Assembly: GCF_903866365.1 (NCBI RefSeq) | Contig: NZ_CAIPNF010000050.1 | Coordinates: 1 to 36,763, forward strand | Origin: an uncultured Thiocystis sp. | Lineage (GTDB): Bacteria > Pseudomonadota > Gammaproteobacteria > Chromatiales > Chromatiaceae | Direction: 5' to 3' | DNA: 36,763 nucleotides | Shown: positions 22,955 to 30,439 of the stretch, in pieces | Layout of the letters: every line of letters starts with the position of its first letter | Numbering within the stretch: the stretch's first letter is position 1 | Made by a program: the position numbers and the translations under genes | The notes under the pieces: generated by a model | Seen by the model: only the letters and a program-made list of their open reading frames with translations | What the model was told of the DNA's origin: nothing | The model's database searches: none

Positions 22955-23011
22955 GCGGGCCAGATCGGATGCAAGAGATTGATCGTCGTTTAAGACAGAG
23001 GCCGAACCGAT

Positions 23012-25264
23012 ATGGCAACCGGATCGAAATACCGTCAAAGCGATAGGCCGATTGCGGTGTCGACGCCGCTCGGCGAGGACGTTCTACTGCTTCGCCGCGC
23101 GACCGTCCATGAACGGCTCAGCACGCTTTTTGAAATCGAGCTCGATCTCCTGAGCGAGGATTATGAGATTGCAGCGTCCCGCCTACTGGGCCAACCGGTG
23201 ACAGTTCGTCTCGCGCTGCGGGATCAGAAACAACGGTTTTTCAATGGCTTTGTCAGCCACTTCGCCTATGTCGGCTATGAGGGCCGATTCGCCCGCTATC
23301 AGGCAACCCTGGCGCCCTGGCTATGGTTTCTGACCCGTACCGCCGACTGCCGTATTTTTCAGGAGATGACCGTCCCGGACATCGTCAAGCAAGTCTTTCG
23401 CGACGCGGGATTCGCCGATTTCGATGACCGGCTGAGCGCGCAATACCGGACCTGGGAGTACTGTGTCCAGTACCGCGAGACGCATTTCAACTTCGTCAGC
23501 CGTCTCCTGGAGAACGAGGGAATCTATTGGTATTTCACCCACGAGGACGGCAAACATACCCTCGCCATCGCCGACGATTACAGCGCGCTTCAGCCGTTTC
23601 CGGGCTTCGCGAAGATTCCCTATCATGCGACGGATCTGGCTGCGATGCGGGATCAGGACGCCATCTTCACCTGGTCGCTGACCTCGGCGATCCGCCCCGG
23701 CGCCTTCGCTCACGATGATTTCGATTTCAAAAAGCCCAGCGTGGATCTACTGTGTTCGCGTCCCGCCCCGGCGACCTCAAGTCAGCATGCGCATGCGAAC
23801 TATGAGATCTACGACTATCCGGGCGAGTATGTGGAAGGCAGCGAAGGCGAGCGTTATGCCGGCGTGCGCATCGAGGAACTCCAGGCCGAGCGTGAAATCG
23901 TCCGGGGCGAAACCTATTCACGAGGTTTGGCCGCCGGCCATCTCTTCACGCTGACCGATTACCCGCGCGCCGATCAGAATCGCGAATATCTGGTGCTCTC
24001 CGCCGAGCATCGATGGCAGACGGATGAATTTGAAACCACCCGCTCGCCGGACGGCGCCGTCATCTGTCAATCCAGTTTCAGCGCGATGGATTCCCATGAA
24101 CCCTTCCGGCCCGCGCGCGTGACGCCCAAGTCCATCGTGCGGGGTCCGCAGACGGCCATCGTGGTCGGGCCGTCCGGCGAGGAGATCTGGACCGACCAAT
24201 ACGGCCGGGTGATGGTGCAGTTTCATTGGGATCGTTACGGCAAGAGCAACGAGAAGAGTTCCTGCTGGATCCGCGTGTCCCACCCCTGGGCGGGACAGAA
24301 CTGGGGCGCGATCGCCACTCCGCGCATCGGCCAGGAGGTGATCGTCGACTTTCTGGAGGGCGATCCGGATCAGCCCATCATCACCGGTCGGGTCTACAAC
24401 GCCGAGCAGATGCCGCCCTGGGAGTTGCCGGCCAATATGACCCAGAGCGGCGTCTTGAGCCGTTCGTCAAAGGGCGGCAGCGCGGCCAACGCCAACGCCA
24501 TCCGCATGGAGGACAAGAAGGGTTCCGAACAGCTTTGGATTCATGCCGAGAAAAATCAGGATATCGAAGTCGAGAACGATGAAACCCATTGGGTCGGGCA
24601 TGACCGGACCAAAACCATCGATCACGACGAGACGAGCCACATCAAGCATGATCGCACCGAGACCGTCGACAACAACGAGACGATCGCCATTCACGGTCAG
24701 CGCACCGAAACGGTCGACAAGGATGAGACGATTACGATTCATCAGAATCGCACCGAGACGGTCGATCGGAATGAACGCATTACCATCGGTGGAGGACGGA
24801 CCGAGAGCGTCGGCAAGGACGAGAACATCAGCATCGGCGGCAGCCGCGGCGAGAGTGTCGCCAAGGACGAGAGCATCGGTATCGGCGGCAGCCGCGGCGA
24901 GAATGTCGGCAAAGACGAGAGCATCCGTATTGGCGGGAGCCGCAGCGAGAATGTCGCCAAGGATGAAAGCATCGGCATCGGCGGTGCCCGGACCGAGAGC
25001 GTCACGAAGACCGAGTCCGTGAGCGTGGGTGAGGGGCGAACCGTGTCGATCGGCAAGGACGACAGCCTCTCGGTAGCGAAGAATCTCAGCATCGATGCCG
25101 GCGATTCGATCACCATCACCACCGGCAGCGCCAGCATCAGCATGAAAAAGGACGGCACCATCGTGATCAAGGGCAAGGACATTACCGTCGAGGGATCGGG
25201 CAAGATCAACGTGAAGGCATCGGGCAACATCACCATGAAGGGCGCGAAGATTCTTCAGAATTAA
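23012..25264 (+). CDS. vgrG: T6SS spike protein VgrG (TssI)
   Basis: A 750-residue VgrG that trimerises to cap the Hcp tube. The gp27-like base occupies about residues 15-380 (VTVRLALRDQKQRFFNGFVS, FVSRLLENEGIYWYF, the YDYPGEYVEG motif). The gp5-like OB domain covers about 390-475 (YGRVMVQFHWDRYGKSNEKS, CWIRVSHPWAGQNWG, PRIGQEVIVDFLEGDPDQPI). A gp5 beta-helix follows, built of ten contiguous 16-residue repeats (about 530-689) and a tail ending in GKINVKASGNITMKG. There is no extra enzymatic C-terminal domain, so it acts as a carrier for the downstream PAAR-like effector. It heads the plus arm behind a sigma-54-type promoter. No strong ribosome-binding site is evident before the ATG. Confidence 0.97.
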   Translation: MATGSKYRQSDRPIAVSTPLGEDVLLLRRATVHERLSTLFEIELDLLSEDYEIAASRLLGQPVTVRLALRDQKQRFFNGFVSHFAYVGYEGRFARYQATLAPWLWFLTRTADCRIFQEMTVPDIVKQVFRDAGFADFDDRLSAQYRTWEYCVQYRETHFNFVSRLLENEGIYWYFTHEDGKHTLAIADDYSALQPFPGFAKIPYHATDLAAMRDQDAIFTWSLTSAIRPGAFAHDDFDFKKPSVDLLCSRPAPATSSQHAHANYEIYDYPGEYVEGSEGERYAGVRIEELQAEREIVRGETYSRGLAAGHLFTLTDYPRADQNREYLVLSAEHRWQTDEFETTRSPDGAVICQSSFSAMDSHEPFRPARVTPKSIVRGPQTAIVVGPSGEEIWTDQYGRVMVQFHWDRYGKSNEKSSCWIRVSHPWAGQNWGAIATPRIGQEVIVDFLEGDPDQPIITGRVYNAEQMPPWELPANMTQSGVLSRSSKGGSAANANAIRMEDKKGSEQLWIHAEKNQDIEVENDETHWVGHDRTKTIDHDETSHIKHDRTETVDNNETIAIHGQRTETVDKDETITIHQNRTETVDRNERITIGGGRTESVGKDENISIGGSRGESVAKDESIGIGGSRGENVGKDESIRIGGSRSENVAKDESIGIGGARTESVTKTESVSVGEGRTVSIGKDDSLSVAKNLSIDAGDSITITTGSASISMKKDGTIVIKGKDITVEGSGKINVKASGNITMKGAKILQN
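24599..25078 (+). repeat. Ten 48-bp tandem repeats in vgrG encoding the spike
   Basis: Ten in-frame units of exactly 16 codons run without gaps, for example GQRTETVDKDETITIH, GGRTESVGKDENISIG and GSRGESVAKDESIGIG. Consensus is x-x-R-[TG]-E-[TS]-V-x-K-[DN]-E-[ST]-I-x-I-[GH]. The first four units carry His/Asp/Thr, the later ones Gly/Ser, suggesting repeat expansion from two unit types. The structure is a triple-stranded beta-helix needle. Confidence 0.9.
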
Positions 25265-25515
25265 ACCGCTCCGTGACGGTCTGCGTTTTTTGAGTCGTCG
25301 GCCAGCTTGGCAGCCATCAGCGGCGATAGAGTCGGCGCGGTTTAAGTGATAGAAGCATTCCATTTTATCCCGTGTCAGTCCCGATCTTGGTTGGCTCGGT
25401 CTTTGTGTCTGCTCGCCTGATCATGACTGGCGGCTGCAGGTGTGCGTTTTCGCCGTGGCACGGGCGATCTTCGTCGCGGCGCTTGACGGTTGCGGTTTTC
25501 AATCGGAGGGGCGTT

Positions 25516-26061
25516 ATGAGTCGCGGATTGGTCGCCGAACATTGCATCGAATCGTCGGTCGAGGACGTCTCCGGTGTCGATCTGCTGCGACCCTTGATCG
25601 AGGCGGCGTCGACCAAGTCGGATCACGTTCCCACGGTGCCCGGCGTTGTGGTTGGCGAGATCGTCGCGATGACGAACGAGGGGCGGACGCCGCTCGTCCT
25701 CTATCCCGGGCAACCCGGCACGGCGGCGCTCCCGGCGCGCACCGTCGTCGATCTGCATGGAGCGCATATCGGTCACAACGTGGCGTTGATGTTCGAGGAG
25801 GGAAACCCCGGCAAACCCATCGTCATGGGCATGCTGCGCGAGCACGCTGGCTGGCCACTGCCCGAGCGACCAGGACAGGTGGAGGTCGATGCCGACGGCG
25901 AGCGTCTCCTGATCACTGCGCAGGAACAGCTCGTCCTGCGCTGCGGCAAGGCCAGCATCACCCTGACCAAGGCCGGGAAGGTGCTGATCCAGGGGGATTA
26001 TGTGCTGAGCCGCTCCGCGGGCGTCAATCGCGTCAAGGGCGGTTCGGTGCAGTTGAATTAA
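25516..26061 (+). CDS. DUF6484-like T6SS-associated protein
   Basis: A 181-residue protein starting at 25516 with GGAGGGG 5 nt upstream; the frame is open further upstream but not gene-like. It looks like the small gp5-like OB/beta proteins (DUF6484 type) found between vgrG and DUF2169 genes: PTVPGVVVGEIVAMTNEGRT, then LVLYPGQPGTAALPARTVVD, HIGHNVALMFEEGNPGKPIV and a beta-rich end (LVLRCGKASITLTKAGKVLI, IQGDYVLSRSAGVNRVKGGS). The C-terminal part resembles the end of a VgrG needle, suggesting it joins or extends the spike tip. The gap to vgrG is 251 nt without a recognised gene and with only a weak sigma-54-like sequence (near 25392); the gap to the DUF2169 gene is 41 nt. The family name is from memory and moderately sure. 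Confidence 0.75.
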   Translation: MSRGLVAEHCIESSVEDVSGVDLLRPLIEAASTKSDHVPTVPGVVVGEIVAMTNEGRTPLVLYPGQPGTAALPARTVVDLHGAHIGHNVALMFEEGNPGKPIVMGMLREHAGWPLPERPGQVEVDADGERLLITAQEQLVLRCGKASITLTKAGKVLIQGDYVLSRSAGVNRVKGGSVQLN

Positions 26062-26102
26062 ACAGGTTCCTTCATCGTCGTGGACCGAGTGTTAGGGGGA
26101 TC

Positions 26103-27212
26103 ATGGAACTCATCAATGCAACACGCATGGTCGCCGGCTACACCATGGGCATGGAGCCCAGCGGTCGCGAGCTTTTAGTCGTGGTCATCAAGGGAACCTT
26201 TGTGCTCCCCCGCACGGGTTCCGAGCGTCTGCAATTGGCGCAAGAACAGATGCCGTTGGTGATGGCCGATACCTTTTCCGGCGAACCCGGTCGCTCGGCG
26301 CCGATCCACGAGGTCGATTTCGCCCCCAGGAAACCACGTGCCGATCTCCTGTTGATCGGGAGCGCCTACGCACCGGAAGGGCGTCCAGCGAAGCGGGTGC
26401 CGGTTGGTCTGAAGGTCAATGGCATCACCAAGAGCTTCGCCGTGGTCGGAATGCGCTGCTGGCAGGTTGCATCGACCGGCATCAGCGTGAGCGAACCCAT
26501 CCCCTTTACCCGGATGCCGATCTCTTACGACCGCGCCTTCGGCGGGGTCGACAACCGCCATGAGGATTTCGCCCAGCATGCCGCCTTTCTCCGTAATCCC
26601 GTCGGCACGGGATTCCACAGGCATCTGCGCTCGGACTGGCTCGACGGCGCGCTGCTGCCCAACACCGAGGAACTGAATCGGCCGGTCACACGCCCCGACG
26701 GCGACTATGCCCCGATGGCCTTCGGCCCGATCGGACGCAACTGGGTGCCGCGTTACCGCTATGCCGGAACCTATGACCAGCACTGGCTCGATGAGCACTT
26801 CCCCTTTTTGCCGCCGGATTTCGACGAACGCTACTATCAGGCCGCGCCACTGGATCAGCAGATCGAGGGGCCGCTCGACGGCCAGGAAGTCGGGCTCGTC
26901 AATCTGACCCCGGATGGACGCCGGAGCTTCAGGCTCCCAGCCTTCGAGGCACCGGTGCACCTCTTCCCGAAGACAGGCGAACGCGAGGATCTCCAGGCGA
27001 CCCTGGATACCCTGGTGCTGGAACCGGACCAGGAGCGGTTGATGCTGACCTGGCGGGTGGCCCGCCCACTGAAAAAGAACATGTTCGAGATCGCCCAGAT
27101 CCTGGTGGGAAAGAAGGGGCAGGACTGGTGGCAGGCGCGCGAGGAGGTGGCCTTCCCGATCCCGGTCAAGCCATCCGCCGCCACGGATCCCGCGCCGGCC
27201 TCGGCGGATTAG
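26103..27212 (+). CDS. DUF2169 T6SS effector adaptor/chaperone
   Basis: A 369-residue DUF2169 protein. This family binds PAAR-like effectors and mounts them on VgrG. Recognisable blocks are VVVIKGTFVLPRTGSERLQL, the DFAPRKPRADLLLIGSAYAP motif, the PISYDRAFGGVDNRHEDFAQ region, and APMAFGPIGRNWVPRYRYAG with the YDQHWLDEHFPFLPPDFDER motif. The start has AGGGGGA just upstream. It lies 41 nt after the DUF6484-like gene and 7 nt before the ketosynthase-like gene, in one operon. It presumably handles the DUF4150 nuclease two genes downstream; the specific pairing is inferred from proximity. Confidence 0.93.
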   Translation: MELINATRMVAGYTMGMEPSGRELLVVVIKGTFVLPRTGSERLQLAQEQMPLVMADTFSGEPGRSAPIHEVDFAPRKPRADLLLIGSAYAPEGRPAKRVPVGLKVNGITKSFAVVGMRCWQVASTGISVSEPIPFTRMPISYDRAFGGVDNRHEDFAQHAAFLRNPVGTGFHRHLRSDWLDGALLPNTEELNRPVTRPDGDYAPMAFGPIGRNWVPRYRYAGTYDQHWLDEHFPFLPPDFDERYYQAAPLDQQIEGPLDGQEVGLVNLTPDGRRSFRLPAFEAPVHLFPKTGEREDLQATLDTLVLEPDQERLMLTWRVARPLKKNMFEIAQILVGKKGQDWWQAREEVAFPIPVKPSAATDPAPASAD

Positions 27213-27219
27213 GACCGCT

Positions 27220-28245
27220 ATGACTGCCCAACCCATCGCCATCAAGCATACCGGGCTGATCACCAGCGTCGGCTTGTCCGCGCCCGCCGCCTGCGCCGCG
27301 ATTCGCGCCAAGATCGGCAACCCGACCGAGACCCGCTTCCTGGGGAGCGATGGCGAGTGGATCATGGCGCATCAGGTTCCGCTGGAGCAGCCGTGGCGCG
27401 GTCGCGCCAAGCTCGTCAAAATGGCGGCGATGGCGATTGCCGAATGCCTGGATGAGATTCCGCGCGCGCATTGGTCCGCTATCCCCTTGCTCCTGTGCGT
27501 TGCCGAGCGTGAGCGTCCAGGCCGGCTCGATGGTCTGGACGATCAATTGCTGGTCGAGATCGAGGAGGAACTCGGTCTGCATTTTGCGCTTGGGTCCGCC
27601 ATCATCCCCCAGGGGCGGGTCAGCGCGGCCATTGCACTCGCCGAGGCGCGAAAACTCCTTTACGACGGCAAGGCGCCTCTGGTGCTGATCGCCGCGACTG
27701 ACAGCCTCTTGACCTGGCCCACCTTGAGCCGTTATGAGCGTGCCGAGCGTCTGCTGTCGTCGGGCAACTCCAACGGTTTCATCCCCGGCGAGGCGGCCGG
27801 AGCCATCTTGATGAGCCGCCCCGGCGGCCCCGTCGAATTGCAGTGTATCGGGATCGGATTCGGAACCGAGCAGGCATCGATCGACGCGGACCAACCGCTG
27901 CGGGCGGACGGTCTGGCAACGGCCATTCGCGGTGCGTTGAGCGAGGCGCGCTGCGAGCTGCATGACCTCGATGACCGCATCGCGGATCTTTCCGGCGAGC
28001 AGTATTATTTCAAGGAAGCGGCCCTGGCGCTGTCGCGCCTCCTGCGGCAACGCAAAGCGGAATTCGATCTCTGGCATCCCGCGGAATGCATCGGCGAGTC
28101 AGGGGCCGCGGCAGGCATCGCGATGCTGGCGGTCGCCGATGCGGCCTGTCGCAAGGCATATTCGGCAGGCCCCCATCTCCTGTTTCATTGCGCAAACGAT
28201 GCCGGCAGACGAGCGGCCGCGATCTTGCGTTTCAGCGGTGCGTGA
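27220..28245 (+). CDS. Ketosynthase-fold pseudoenzyme of the T6SS effector module
   Basis: A 341-residue thiolase-fold protein resembling 3-oxoacyl-ACP synthases. The fold is supported by SAIIPQGRVSAAIALAEARK, the SSGNSNGFIPGEAAGAILM block (counterpart of D-G-F-V-x-G-E-G-A) and a late GESGAAAGIAML (counterpart of GHLLGAAG). The catalytic Cys-His-His triad is missing: no Cys where the nucleophile should be (ALGSAIIPQG), no HGTGT (DLSGEQYYFKE instead) and E293 in place of the final His. It is shorter than usual KAS proteins (about 410). So it is unlikely to condense acyl chains. Its fixed place between DUF2169 and DUF4150 genes suggests a structural or chaperone role in effector loading, which is inference. 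Confidence 0.85.
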   Translation: MTAQPIAIKHTGLITSVGLSAPAACAAIRAKIGNPTETRFLGSDGEWIMAHQVPLEQPWRGRAKLVKMAAMAIAECLDEIPRAHWSAIPLLLCVAERERPGRLDGLDDQLLVEIEEELGLHFALGSAIIPQGRVSAAIALAEARKLLYDGKAPLVLIAATDSLLTWPTLSRYERAERLLSSGNSNGFIPGEAAGAILMSRPGGPVELQCIGIGFGTEQASIDADQPLRADGLATAIRGALSEARCELHDLDDRIADLSGEQYYFKEAALALSRLLRQRKAEFDLWHPAECIGESGAAAGIAMLAVADAACRKAYSAGPHLLFHCANDAGRRAAAILRFSGA

Positions 28246-28275
28246 TGGCAAGTCTGCCCGAATGCGTCCAACAAA

Positions 28276-29454
28276 ATGGGTTACCCAATGGCTAACGACG
28301 TCTTCGCGAATGGGCGCGAAATCTCCTGTAAGGAGGCGGACGGTAAAGCGGTCTGCGCGTTTCCGGACGTGTGCATGACGCCTCCGGAGAATCCCGCGAC
28401 TCCCCCGGGCGTTCCCATTCCTTATCCCAACACGGGCATGGCGCGGGACACGTCGGATGGGAGCACGACGGTCAAGATCGGCGGCAAGGAGGTCATGCTG
28501 AAGGACAAGTCATACTTCAAGAAAAGCATCGGCGACGAGGCCGGATGCGCGGCAAAAAAGGGAGTGATCACGAGCGTTCATCGCGGTAAGGTTTACTTCA
28601 ATTCTTGGTCGATGGACGTCATGGTCGAAGGCGAGAACGCCGTCCGGCACCTCGATTTGACAACGCATAATCATGCATCGCGACCCGGACAAACGCCGAC
28701 TTGGCCGTATTTGGACTCGATGAGCATCTCCCCCGATCATCCCTGCACAGGGGATATGGACAAGGAAGCCGATGCCTGCAAAGACTTCAAGCCGCATAAA
28801 AAAGGCGGCCCCAGTCCTTGTCCTCCAGACAAACCGCTCTACAACGAGCAGAAGGTGGAGCAGTACGCCACGAAAACGGCGGGCGATCAGTGCCTCGCCG
28901 CGCGCCGCTGTCAGTTGGTACCTTACGAGCCGAAAGGACGTGGCGCCAAGCGTCAACCCGGATGCTGCCCCGGCCAAACGCCCCATCACATGATCGAGGC
29001 CAGCGCTTTCTTCGATTCCGGGCGGGGTCCGGCCGACGGCTCGGTGCCGCTTCGCGGCACCGAAGGCTACGATGCGGATAAGGCACCCTGTATCTGCGTG
29101 GAGGGTACCAACCAGTATCATGGTACCCATGGGTTGATGCATGCGTACCAGAGCACGGCAGCGGCGCAATCCGCCCGATCCGGCACCGTGGCACTCGCGA
29201 ACGGGTCGACGCTGTCGACGGAGATCACCGATTTCGGGACGGCACGCCAACAATCCATCGAGGCGGCCACCAAGACCTTTCCGCAGTCCGGCTGCAACGA
29301 GAAATGTCTGGAGTCGCAGATCAACGCCTATCACCGGGATTGCGGAATCAAGGATCGAACGCCCATCAAGAGCGTCCAGGAAGGGTATGCGGGACCGGAT
29401 GCGGTGGAAGCGGCCGACATGGTCGTCGCCAACCGCACGCGGAGGCTGAGATAA
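28276..29454 (+). CDS. PAAR-like (DUF4150) T6SS effector with HNH/EndoVII-type nuclease domain
   Basis: A 392-residue candidate effector. The N-terminal DUF4150 PAAR-like tip (about residues 5-120: MANDVFANGREISCKEADGK, CAFPDVCMTPPENPATPPGV, YPNTGMARDTSDGSTTVKIG) caps VgrG. The C-terminal domain (about 200-392) has PHH at 236-238 and G-T-H-G-L-M-H at 283-289, consistent with a Tox-GHH2-like HNH/endonuclease VII fold as in DNA-damaging T6SS effectors such as P. aeruginosa Tse7. Cysteines surround it (C-C-P near 230, APCICVEG, GCNEKC, DCGI) and may hold zinc. An alternative start (MANDVF) lies 12 nt downstream; neither has a clear ribosome-binding site. It is followed by a probable immunity gene. 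Exact subfamily is uncertain. Confidence 0.82.
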   Translation: MGYPMANDVFANGREISCKEADGKAVCAFPDVCMTPPENPATPPGVPIPYPNTGMARDTSDGSTTVKIGGKEVMLKDKSYFKKSIGDEAGCAAKKGVITSVHRGKVYFNSWSMDVMVEGENAVRHLDLTTHNHASRPGQTPTWPYLDSMSISPDHPCTGDMDKEADACKDFKPHKKGGPSPCPPDKPLYNEQKVEQYATKTAGDQCLAARRCQLVPYEPKGRGAKRQPGCCPGQTPHHMIEASAFFDSGRGPADGSVPLRGTEGYDADKAPCICVEGTNQYHGTHGLMHAYQSTAAAQSARSGTVALANGSTLSTEITDFGTARQQSIEAATKTFPQSGCNEKCLESQINAYHRDCGIKDRTPIKSVQEGYAGPDAVEAADMVVANRTRRLR

Positions 29455-29471
29455 GTATGGAGGTATTCGTC

Positions 29472-30371
29472 ATGCACGCCATCCTCGAAGGCTACGACTA
29501 TGTCACGGGCGCCGTGCGCGGTCCTGACATCGGATACCTGATTGCCACCGATGCGTCCGGCAACAATCGGGACCAACCCAAGTCGACGATCTTCGAGTAC
29601 GACGGCGAGGGATGGTCTGACGACGCCCAGGTGTCGTTCCCGGTCGTCGGGGCGTCCATCTGCCAGTCGCCGAACGAGCAGCTCATCGCGCTAGGTCCGA
29701 AAGGCGAAGCGGTGTTCCTCGGCAGTGGTGACGTGCATGCGGAAAACGTATTGCAGAGCGCCGGCGCGACTGGATCGCCAGGCGCACTGCGAGCCGTGGG
29801 TTCGGTGGCGGGGAACGCGCTTGCGGTCGGCATGGGCAGACAGGTCTACCGACGGCTCGACAGCGGCATCTGGATGTCGCTCGGTGACGGTCTGCCGTCG
29901 GACGAGACCGCAGTCACGGGTTTCGAGGCGATCGACGGCTTTTCGCTGTCGGAAATCTATGCGGCCGGTTGGAATGGAGAGATCTTTCGATTCGATGGGG
30001 AGCGTTGGAATGCCATCGTGAGCCCCACCAACCTGACGTTGACCAGCATTTGCTGTGCGACGGATGGAAATGTCTATTTTGGGGGGCAAGCGGGAATCCT
30101 GATCGCGGGGAGAGGTGACCAACTCGGCGTGATCGAGCACGCTGCCTTCCCGCATGACATCTGGTCGCTCGCCTGGCTGGAGCCTCACCTGTATCTCGCA
30201 ACGATGCGCGGCGTGTTCAGGCTCGCGGACGGTACGGTGGAAGAGGTGCGCATGACGTCTCGCGAGAGACCTTCCACGTATCATCTGTGTCAGGCGGGCA
30301 ATGTGCTGTGGTCGATCGGCCGACAGGATGTCATGGCCTTCGATGGCCAGGTCTGGCATCGCATCGCTTAA
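29472..30371 (+). CDS. Probable beta-propeller immunity protein
   Basis: A 299-residue protein. The start at 29472 (MHAILEGYDYVTG) is chosen because TGGAGGT lies 7 nt upstream; an ATG at 29457 is possible. There is no signal peptide, so it is cytoplasmic, where a nuclease immunity protein is needed. The sequence is all-beta with repeating blades of about 40-50 residues (IWMSLGDGLPSDETAVTG, EIFRFDGERWNAIVS, GVFRLADGTVEEVRM, DVMAFDGQVWHRIA), recalling WD40/Kelch-type propellers; WxxxxxG-type pairs recur. It begins 17 nt after the nuclease effector stop. By position it should neutralise the C-terminal toxin; no homologue was identified, so that is inference. Confidence 0.7.
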   Translation: MHAILEGYDYVTGAVRGPDIGYLIATDASGNNRDQPKSTIFEYDGEGWSDDAQVSFPVVGASICQSPNEQLIALGPKGEAVFLGSGDVHAENVLQSAGATGSPGALRAVGSVAGNALAVGMGRQVYRRLDSGIWMSLGDGLPSDETAVTGFEAIDGFSLSEIYAAGWNGEIFRFDGERWNAIVSPTNLTLTSICCATDGNVYFGGQAGILIAGRGDQLGVIEHAAFPHDIWSLAWLEPHLYLATMRGVFRLADGTVEEVRMTSRERPSTYHLCQAGNVLWSIGRQDVMAFDGQVWHRIA

Positions 30372-30439
30372 TCTCATGGCACATGACGGCTTCCGGAATT
30401 CGCCTGTATCGATGCGTGACCGATGGGGAAGATGAACTC

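Larger units (their letters stand above)
22367..23011. other. 645-nt divergent regulatory gap between tssA and vgrG
   Basis: This gap holds no convincing gene. The right half (about 22775-22930) is markedly AT-rich compared with the surroundings and contains an IHF-like site, a perfect palindrome and the vgrG sigma-54-type promoter, annotated separately. On the minus strand TATAAT occurs near 22850, but without a good -35, so it is only a weak tssA promoter candidate. The left half (22367-22740) has GC content like coding DNA; a 105-codon minus frame overlapping the tssA start was examined and not accepted. Confidence 0.6.

Noticed and set aside
24599-25078. Tandem 48-bp repeats considered as CRISPR or minisatellite
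   Set aside because: Units are contiguous without spacers and in frame with vgrG; they encode the beta-helix needle.
25392-25407. Sigma-54-like sequence TGGCTC-N5-TTGT before the DUF6484-like gene
   Set aside because: The essential -12 GC is GT, so it is too weak to annotate.
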